From assembly GCA_947379865.1 (NCBI GenBank), contig CANCOY010000033.1, positions 1 to 34,852 on the forward strand: a stretch of 34,852 nt of DNA, written 5' to 3'. The translations under genes were made by a program, and so were the position numbers. The DNA is from Acetobacteraceae bacterium (GTDB taxonomy: Bacteria > Pseudomonadota > Alphaproteobacteria > Zavarziniales > Zavarziniaceae). Below are positions 29,886-34,852 of this stretch, piece by piece (the stretch's first letter is position 1; each line of letters starts with the position of its first letter). The notes under the pieces were generated by a model. That model made no database searches, was not told the DNA's origin, and saw only the letters and a list, made by a program, of their open reading frames with translations.

Positions 29886-32129
29886 ATGGCGGGGAAACTG
29901 TTCCACCGCTGTGCCATGGCCGTGGCCCTGCTGGTGTTCATGGCCCCGGCTCAGGCGGCGCCTCCTGTGCCCCGACCAAAGCCACCCATCAAGGCGCCAG
30001 CACCAGCGGTTGCGCCAACGCCGACACCCCAGGCCGCCAGCGAGCGGGCGGGCCCCACCTTGCTGACGGCGGCAGATGCGGCCCTTTATCGTCAGGCCTT
30101 CAACCGGGTCACCTCCGGCGAATGGCCCCAGGCCGTCGCCGTGGCCAGCAAGGCGCATGAGAAGCTGCCCGGCAAGGTGATCCTGTGGATTTGGTTGTCG
30201 GCCCGTAACAGCGGCGCCTCGTTCGACGAAATAACCTCTTTCATGGATGCCAATCCCGATTGGCCGCGCCAGCAGACCCTGGCCGTCCGGGCTGATGAAG
30301 CCATCACGGACACAACCCCTGTGGAGGTCCAGAAGGCCTGGTTCGCGCGCAACCCGCCAAGCTCTGCAACGGGGCGCATGCGGCATGGCGAAGTGCTGTT
30401 GGCCACCGGTGCAACCGAAGAAGGCGCCAAGCAGATCCGCGCCGCCTACATCGACCCCGACCTGTCCGAAGATGACGAGAGCCATCTGCTGGCCAAAAGT
30501 GGCCGCCTGATCCGGGCTGAGGATCATCGGGCCCGGCTTGACGCCCTTCTGTGGGAAGGCGATGCGCAGGCAGCGCGCCGCATGATCAGCCGGGTTGATG
30601 GCGACTGGGCGGCACTGGCACGGGCGCGCATGGCCCTGCGGCAGAGCACGCGCGACGTTGATGCTGCGCTGGGGCGCGTCCCGCCGTCGCTGACAAGAAA
30701 CCCCGGCCTTCTTTATGAGCGCGCGCGCTGGCTTCGCCAGAAGGACCGCGACGTTGATGCCGAGAAGCTGCTGCTGTCCCTGACGCCAGACGCCATTGCA
30801 GCCCAACCCGACAAATGGTGGGCAGAACGCCGGATCGAGGCGCGCAAGCGTCTGAAGGACGGGGCCGTCACCGAGGCCTATCAATTGGCCCGGAACCATG
30901 GGCTGACCGAAGGCACCGGCTTTGTCGAGGCCGAGTTTTTGGCCGGCTGGATCGCGCTGCGCTTCCTTGATGATCCGGGCATGGCCTATGGCCATTTTGC
31001 GAACCTGCATCAGGCCGCCAAATTCGCCGTTACCCAGGCGCGCGGGGCCTATTGGGCGGGTCGCGCAGCAAAAGCCATGGGTGATGGCGACAAGGCGCGT
31101 CGCTGGTTCGCCAATGCGGGCCAATACGGCACAACCTTCTATGGTCAGTTGGCGGCCCATGAGGTTGGCGACGAGGCCGCCCTGCGGCTGCCCAAGGACC
31201 CGGTGCCGACGAGTGCTGATCGCGCGGCATTCGCACAGAACGAGTTGGTCCGCGCGGCCCGTATGCTGGGCCAGCTTGGTGAGGACGACCGCCTGCGACC
31301 CTTTATCGCCCAGCTGAACGGGCGGGCCATGAAGCCGGTGGAACGCCAGCTTGCCGCCGACCTTGCAGCCGAACTCGACCGCGACGATCTGGCGATCGCC
31401 ACGGCAAAGGACTCTGACCGCGCCGGCGTACCGCTGATTGCCCGCGGCTGGCCCCTCAGGAAGGTGCCAAAGGGCCCGCCCGAGCCGGCTTTGGTCCTGG
31501 GCCTGACACGGCAGGAAAGCGCCTTTGAAGATCATGCGGTCTCGCCTGTGGGTGCACAGGGCCTGATGCAATTGATGCCAGCCACGGCAAAGCACATCGC
31601 CAAGAAAATCAAGGTGCCCTTCGACAAGAACCGACTGGTCAAGGATCCCTATTACAACATGATGCTTGGCTCCGCCTTCCTTGACGATCTGGTGGGCAAT
31701 TACGACGGCTCCTATGTGATGGCACTTGCAGCCTATAACGCTGGCCCTGGTCGGGTATCGCAGTGGGTAAGGGAGTATGGCGACCCCCGGGCGGGTGATC
31801 TGGACATGATCGACTGGATTGAATCCATCCCCTTCGAGGAGACCCGCAACTATGTGCAGCGGGTGATGGAGAACGTGCAGGTCTATCGCCAGCGCCTGGC
31901 CGCTGACAAGGTTGTGCCTCTGCGCCTTGCAGAAGACCTGCAACGTGCCACCAAGCCGCATCAGGAGACGGCCCAGCGCGCACCTGCTGGAGGCCCTCCC
32001 GCGGCCAAGGCCCCGGATGCAGTCCAGCCTCCGGCTGCCGCACCTCCCGCCACGCCGGCCCCAGCCCCAGCCCCAGCCCCACCAGCGCCTGCCGTGGCTC
32101 CACCCGCAATACCCCAGTCCCCAGGCTGA
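29886..32129 (+). CDS. Soluble lytic murein transglycosylase (Slt70-like)
   Basis: Periplasmic enzyme that cleaves peptidoglycan glycan strands with formation of 1,6-anhydro-muramyl ends. The 747-residue product starts with a signal peptide (residues 1-22, cleavage after APAQAA). A long alpha-superhelical region of TPR-like helices (about 50-520) follows. The goose-lysozyme-like catalytic domain has the catalytic glutamate E544 in GLTRQESAFEDHAVS, then AQGLMQLMPATA and ALAAYNAGPGRV. The last 60 residues are a Pro/Ala-rich tail. The start is the ATG at 29886, with AAGGGGA six bases upstream; the frame extends 13 codons further without a ribosome-binding site. The hydrolase gene begins nine bases after the stop. 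Confidence 0.95.
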   Translation: MAGKLFHRCAMAVALLVFMAPAQAAPPVPRPKPPIKAPAPAVAPTPTPQAASERAGPTLLTAADAALYRQAFNRVTSGEWPQAVAVASKAHEKLPGKVILWIWLSARNSGASFDEITSFMDANPDWPRQQTLAVRADEAITDTTPVEVQKAWFARNPPSSATGRMRHGEVLLATGATEEGAKQIRAAYIDPDLSEDDESHLLAKSGRLIRAEDHRARLDALLWEGDAQAARRMISRVDGDWAALARARMALRQSTRDVDAALGRVPPSLTRNPGLLYERARWLRQKDRDVDAEKLLLSLTPDAIAAQPDKWWAERRIEARKRLKDGAVTEAYQLARNHGLTEGTGFVEAEFLAGWIALRFLDDPGMAYGHFANLHQAAKFAVTQARGAYWAGRAAKAMGDGDKARRWFANAGQYGTTFYGQLAAHEVGDEAALRLPKDPVPTSADRAAFAQNELVRAARMLGQLGEDDRLRPFIAQLNGRAMKPVERQLAADLAAELDRDDLAIATAKDSDRAGVPLIARGWPLRKVPKGPPEPALVLGLTRQESAFEDHAVSPVGAQGLMQLMPATAKHIAKKIKVPFDKNRLVKDPYYNMMLGSAFLDDLVGNYDGSYVMALAAYNAGPGRVSQWVREYGDPRAGDLDMIDWIESIPFEETRNYVQRVMENVQVYRQRLAADKVVPLRLAEDLQRATKPHQETAQRAPAGGPPAAKAPDAVQPPAAAPPATPAPAPAPAPPAPAVAPPAIPQSPG
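32059..32080 (+). repeat. CCCCAG hexanucleotide repeat in the transglycosylase tail
   Basis: Three exact CCCCAG units (32059-32076) plus CCCC encode alternating Ala-Pro in the C-terminal tail. Such short in-frame repeats can gain or lose units by slippage without breaking the frame. Confidence 0.8.
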
Positions 32130-32138
32130 GAGTTGATC

Positions 32139-33014
32139 ATGACCATGTTGCGTGAAACCTGGATCACCAGCTTTGACGGCTTGAAACTGTTTGTGCGCGA
32201 CCACGCACCGGATCCCGCCGCTGGCAGACAATCTGAAACCCCTGTGGTCTGCCTGCCGGGCCTGACGCGCAACTCCCTCGACTTCGAGGATTTTGCGCCA
32301 AGGCTTGCTGCCATGGGGCGGCGGGTGCTGTGCATGGATTTTCGTGGCCGTGGCAGGTCGTCGTTTGATCCGTCATGGGCAGCAAACTATACGCCCCCGA
32401 CCTATGCACGCGACGTGCTCGACATCATGGCGGCCATGGGCATTCATCGTGCCGTGTTTGTCGGCACATCGCTGGGCGGGCTGGTGTCGATGGTTCTGGC
32501 AGCCTTGCGGCCAACGGCGCTGGCAGGCGTTGTACTGAACGACATCGGCCCACAGATCGAAGCGGCAGGCATCGCCCGCATCTCCGGACACCCGGGGGCC
32601 GAGACAGCGGTGGCCGATTGGCCGGCGGCGGTTGCCTATCTGCGGATGGTCAATGAGGGCGTCCTGCCGGGCCTGGACGAGGCCGGCTGGCTACGCTTTG
32701 CCCAGCGGCAGTTTGTCGAGCGGCCGGACGGTGGCCTTAGGCCGAACTACGACCCGCGCATCAGCGATGCCCTGCGCAAGACAACCGAAACACCCATCGA
32801 CCTATGGGCTCTGTTCAACGCCCTGCTACCGCTGCCGACACTGGTGGTGCGCGGCGCCCTTTCAGACCTGCTGTCAGACGATGGCGTGGCCGCCATGCAG
32901 GCGAGAAAGCCCGACCTTGCAACCGTGACGGTGCCTGGCATCGGACACACACCCAGCCTTAATGAGCCTGAGGCCGCCGAGGCAATCCGCTCGTTTCTGG
33001 CGCAGATCGCCTGA
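32139..33014 (+). CDS. Alpha/beta hydrolase
   Basis: A 291-residue soluble alpha/beta-fold hydrolase. The nucleophile serine S111 sits in FVGTSLGGLVS. An oxyanion-hole LPG segment lies at 39-41 (VCLPGLTRNS), DFRGRGRSS at 67-75 is typical of the family, and the likely catalytic histidine is in GIGHTPSLNEPEA near the C-terminus. The acid is probably in the RGALSDLLSDDGV stretch. No signal peptide is present, so it is cytosolic. The substrate is unknown; esterase and dienelactone-type activities are all possible. The open frame begins at a TTG at 32133, but the ATG at 32139 with GAGAG upstream is favoured over it and over the ATG at 32145. It lies nine bases after the transglycosylase stop and is probably co-transcribed. 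Confidence 0.9.
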   Translation: MTMLRETWITSFDGLKLFVRDHAPDPAAGRQSETPVVCLPGLTRNSLDFEDFAPRLAAMGRRVLCMDFRGRGRSSFDPSWAANYTPPTYARDVLDIMAAMGIHRAVFVGTSLGGLVSMVLAALRPTALAGVVLNDIGPQIEAAGIARISGHPGAETAVADWPAAVAYLRMVNEGVLPGLDEAGWLRFAQRQFVERPDGGLRPNYDPRISDALRKTTETPIDLWALFNALLPLPTLVVRGALSDLLSDDGVAAMQARKPDLATVTVPGIGHTPSLNEPEAAEAIRSFLAQIA

Positions 33015-33038
33015 GCGCGATCGCAACCCCAAGGGGAT

Positions 33039-33075
33039 ACTGACAGACGGCCCTCAGGGGAAGCCGTCTGTCAGT
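33039..33075. terminator. Hairpin between convergent hydrolase and H1-like genes
   Basis: ACTGACAGACGGC (33039-33051) and its exact reverse complement (33063-33075) form a 13-bp stem around an 11-base loop, 24 bases past the hydrolase stop. There is no long T-run, but the position between convergent genes suits a bidirectional terminator. Confidence 0.7.
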
Positions 33076-33123
33076 GCACATCATATCCGGGCGGCAAAAT
33101 CGGCCACCCGTCTCCCGTCAAGT

Positions 33124-33585
33124 TCAGGCCGGCTTGGCGACCTTCTTGGCGGCAGCGGGCTTGGCGGCAGCGGGCTTCTTGGCGGGTGCCTTGGCAACCT
33201 TCTTGGCCGGGGCCTTGGCAGCAGCAGCCTTGCCAGCTGCGGGCTTCTTGGCAGCAGCGGTAACCTTGGCGGCGGCAGCGGGCTTCTTGGCCGCGGCCGG
33301 CTTCTTGGCAGCAGCGGGCTTCTTGGCCGCGACTGCGGGCTTCTTGGCGGCAACCGCCTTCTTTGGCGCGGCTGCCTTTGCGGCCGCGGGCTTGGCTGCC
33401 GTGGTCTTCTTGGCAACAGCGGCCTTGGGCGCAGCTGCCTTCTTGACCGCCGGCTTGGCCGCAACAGTCTTCTTGGCAGGGGCCGCCGCTACGGTCTTCT
33501 TGGCAGGGGCCTTGGCGGCGACCGGCTTCTTGGCGGGAGCCTTCTTTGCCGCCGGCTTGGCAGCAGCAGCTTTCTTTGTAGCCAT
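33124..33585 (-). CDS. Histone H1-like Lys/Ala/Pro-rich repeat protein
   Basis: A 153-residue, extremely basic low-complexity protein made almost only of Ala, Lys, Pro and Val. Degenerate units such as KKPAAAKKPA, APAKKTVAA and AKKPAVAAK repeat from residue 4 to the end, with no globular domain. It resembles the C-terminal tails of eukaryotic histone H1 and bacterial H1-like or AlgP-type proteins, which bind DNA non-specifically. A role in nucleoid compaction is inference. The start is the ATG at 33585 (MATKKAAAAKPAAKK) with AAGGAG 11 bases upstream; the frame is open to 33924 but that part lacks the composition. The gene is single, convergent with the hydrolase gene across a perfect hairpin. 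Repeats make its length prone to variation. Confidence 0.88.
   Translation of the reverse strand: MATKKAAAAKPAAKKAPAKKPVAAKAPAKKTVAAAPAKKTVAAKPAVKKAAAPKAAVAKKTTAAKPAAAKAAAPKKAVAAKKPAVAAKKPAAAKKPAAAKKPAAAAKVTAAAKKPAAGKAAAAKAPAKKVAKAPAKKPAAAKPAAAKKVAKPA
33124..33585 (-). repeat. Degenerate tandem repeats within the H1-like gene
   Basis: On the plus strand short units of the type GGGCTTCTTGGC followed by CAGCAGC or CGCGGC recur through most of the gene, encoding AKKP blocks. Units differ in length and third bases, so this is an old, degenerate array rather than a perfect tandem repeat. Confidence 0.75.
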
Positions 33586-34123
33586 GATGTCTAGCACTCC
33601 TTGATCGTGGTGGAACGTGGAGGGTACGCACCCTGACCGCTTCTCTGGGATGGGGTCGGGTACCCTCTCAGCCGCATGATGATGCCCGTTGCCGTGGCGG
33701 CCGCACGACCAATGACGGGTTTCTCCGAGGGTTGCCTGCAGGAAACAACTCGGTAAGCCGATGGTGTCTGTGGAAACGCAACCGACCTTTCGTCGCCGGA
33801 GCGACCAACGAACAATCTTGCGGGCGCTGGCGCGACAACGGTACAGACGGTGGCAGGCACACATGCGTGCCACCCCCTCATTTGCCCTGTGACCTTTGTC
33901 GACCCAGCCATTTTCTGGACCCACCGAATCAGTTTGCTCTATTCTGCAATATACAACACGACAAAAAAGCGCAATTGGAAAGAGACAGGAACATGGTGCT
34001 GCCTTGACGTATTTGTTTCGATGAAATGCTCAAATCTGCAGGAACAGCCGGTGAGCCACTCGCGCAGTTTGCCGGTTTATGCGATGAAACAGGGCTTTGT
34101 CGGGAAATGAGGAGTACCGAGTG
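33586..34123. other. 538-base gene-free region upstream of the H1-like gene and panC
   Basis: The longest gene-free stretch of the window. The part next to the H1-like gene is GC-rich and carries AGGGTAC (33621-33627) with GTACCCT (33660-33666) as an inverted repeat. A GGTGGCA/TGCCACC hairpin lies at 33849-33874. From about 33900 to 34060 it is clearly AT-richer, with TTGACG at 34005-34010 as a possible -35 for panC but no good -10. Two tiny plus-strand frames occur before panC: a five-codon one at 33993-34007 behind AGAGACAGGA, and a 29-residue one at 34021-34110 whose stop overlaps the panC ribosome-binding site. No tRNA-like or known riboswitch structure was recognised. Confidence 0.5.
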
Positions 34124-34852
34124 ATGACTGGAGGACAGGCCACGGCCCTGCCGGTGGCGCGCACGATTGCGGAACTCAGATCACGGGTTTCCGCCTGGCG
34201 CATGGCCAATCTGAAGGTCGCCATGGTACCCACAATGGGCGCGCTGCACGCGGGACATCTGTCTCTTGTCAACGAGGCGAGGCGGCATGCGGACCGCGTG
34301 GTGGTGAGCATCTTTGTTAACCCGACCCAGTTCGGCCCGGGTGAGGACTTTGCCCGCTATCCGCGCGACGAAGACGCTGATGGCCGCAAACTTTTCTCGG
34401 TGGGTACCGATCTTCTTTATGCCCCCGGCGTTGTTGAAATGTACCCGCCAGGGGCAGCCACCACGGTGTCCGTCGCCGGTGTTTCCGAGGGTCTTTGTGC
34501 TGATTTTCGCCCAACCCACTTTACAGGGGTTGCGACCATTGTCACGAAGTTGCTGGTCCAATGCCTGCCTGATACGGCGGTCTTTGGCGAAAAGGATTAT
34601 CAGCAGCTCATGGTCATCAGATCCCTGGTGCGTGATCTGGATCTTCCTGTGAAGGTGATCGGCGGCATGACACTGCGAGAGGCAGATGGCCTCGCCATGT
34701 CCTCACGCAATGCCTATCTGAGTAACGAGGAACGCGCGCAGGCCGCCCGCCTGCCAGCGGTTCTGCGCACCGCCGTACAGCGCCTGGAAGCCGGAGAGAG
34801 TGCTGCACAAGTCACGACAGAGGCCCGGACAGAGCTTGAGGCGGCAGGTTTT
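34124..34852 (+). CDS. panC: Pantothenate synthetase, 3' end cut by window
   Basis: Joins pantoate and beta-alanine in an ATP-dependent reaction to give pantothenate, the precursor of CoA. The 243 codons present show the HIGH-type ATP site MGALHAGHLSL with H42 and H45, FVNPTQFGPGEDFARYPRD, GEKDYQQ and the KMSKS-like MSSRNAYL. About 40 C-terminal residues are missing compared with typical lengths near 280. GAGGAG (34109-34114) is nine bases before the ATG at 34124; a GTG directly before it (34121) is six bases from the same element and could also serve. panB often follows panC and may lie beyond the edge. CoA made by this pathway feeds AcpS, HemA and GcdH chemistry. Confidence 0.95.
   Translation, partial: MTGGQATALPVARTIAELRSRVSAWRMANLKVAMVPTMGALHAGHLSLVNEARRHADRVVVSIFVNPTQFGPGEDFARYPRDEDADGRKLFSVGTDLLYAPGVVEMYPPGAATTVSVAGVSEGLCADFRPTHFTGVATIVTKLLVQCLPDTAVFGEKDYQQLMVIRSLVRDLDLPVKVIGGMTLREADGLAMSSRNAYLSNEERAQAARLPAVLRTAVQRLEAGESAAQVTTEARTELEAAGF

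Noticed and set aside
29844..32231. A 795-codon open frame on the minus strand opposite the transglycosylase gene
   Set aside because: The plus frame has a signal peptide, catalytic Glu motif and ribosome-binding site. The antisense frame is rich in Gly, Arg, Cys and His without known domains, as expected from GC-rich third positions.
33124..33585. CRISPR-like repeated units
   Set aside because: The units are short, in-frame, degenerate and lack spacers of constant length; they encode a protein.
33074..33604. An Ala/Gly/Leu-rich plus-strand frame opposite the H1-like gene
   Set aside because: It is the antisense reading of the repeat-rich gene. The minus frame has a ribosome-binding site and a typical H1-like composition. 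The plus frame has a hydrophobic repeat pattern only because it complements Lys/Ala codons.
33586..33924. An N-terminal extension of the H1-like protein
   Set aside because: This upstream part has a mixed composition with Cys, Trp and His, unlike the repeat region, and the ATG at 33585 has its own AAGGAG element.
1..34852. tRNA, rRNA, insertion sequences, phage genes or a defence island
   Set aside because: None could be recognised on either strand. Nearly all the window is accounted for by housekeeping genes in familiar order.

Overview
The window is a GC-rich, densely packed piece of bacterial chromosome that reads as core genome of an alphaproteobacterium, possibly of the Rhodospirillales or a neighbouring order (the order is a guess). 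The evidence is a C4-pathway 5-aminolevulinate synthase (hemA), a single bifunctional RelA/SpoT homologue directly behind rpoZ, and the gene orders pyrE-pdxJ-acpS-lepB-rnc-era and rpiB-glyA-nrdR-ribD-ribE-ribB, which are familiar in that class. I see 35 protein genes, two of them cut by the window ends (ribB on the left, panC on the right). I see no tRNA, rRNA, CRISPR array, insertion sequence or phage gene.

Layout. 1-6224, minus strand: hemA and a 60-codon conserved small gene, then rpiB-glyA-nrdR-ribD-ribE-ribB. These genes are linked by metabolites: RpiB handles ribulose 5-phosphate, which RibB consumes; GlyA makes the glycine that HemA uses and the one-carbon units for dTMP; NrdR controls ribonucleotide reductase. 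6453-10826: gcdH (+), ndk (-), an ABC-F ATPase (+) and a glutathione S-transferase (-). 10883-16047, minus: a PhoX-like secreted protein, a zinc alcohol dehydrogenase and the helicase gene hrpB, whose GTG start overlaps the dehydrogenase stop. 16249-20529, minus: pyrE-pdxJ-acpS-lepB-rnc-era with three 4-base start/stop overlaps. 20633-22781, minus: a Baeyer-Villiger monooxygenase and a rhodanese, sitting between relA and pyrE and so the most accessory-looking part. 22847-26079, minus: folK, rpoZ and relA/spoT.

26275-27590, plus: a NYN-domain nuclease gene overlapping a family 5 uracil-DNA glycosylase gene by one base. 27611-29675, minus: dapA-smpB and a cytosolic sulfite-oxidase-like molybdoenzyme. 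29886-33014, plus: a soluble lytic transglycosylase and an alpha/beta hydrolase. 33124-33585, minus: a histone H1-like Lys/Ala/Pro repeat protein. 33586-34123 is the only gene-free stretch over 300 bases. panC then runs off the right end.

Promoter-like pairs are clearest for ndk, rpoZ and dapA and plausible for rpiB and the monooxygenase gene. Strong hairpins lie between the convergent pairs gcdH/ndk and hydrolase/H1. I found no convincing wholly new system. The best leads are the NYN-UDG pair, the small gene behind hemA, the H1-like repeat gene, the monooxygenase insertion with its palindromic promoter, and the long panC upstream region.
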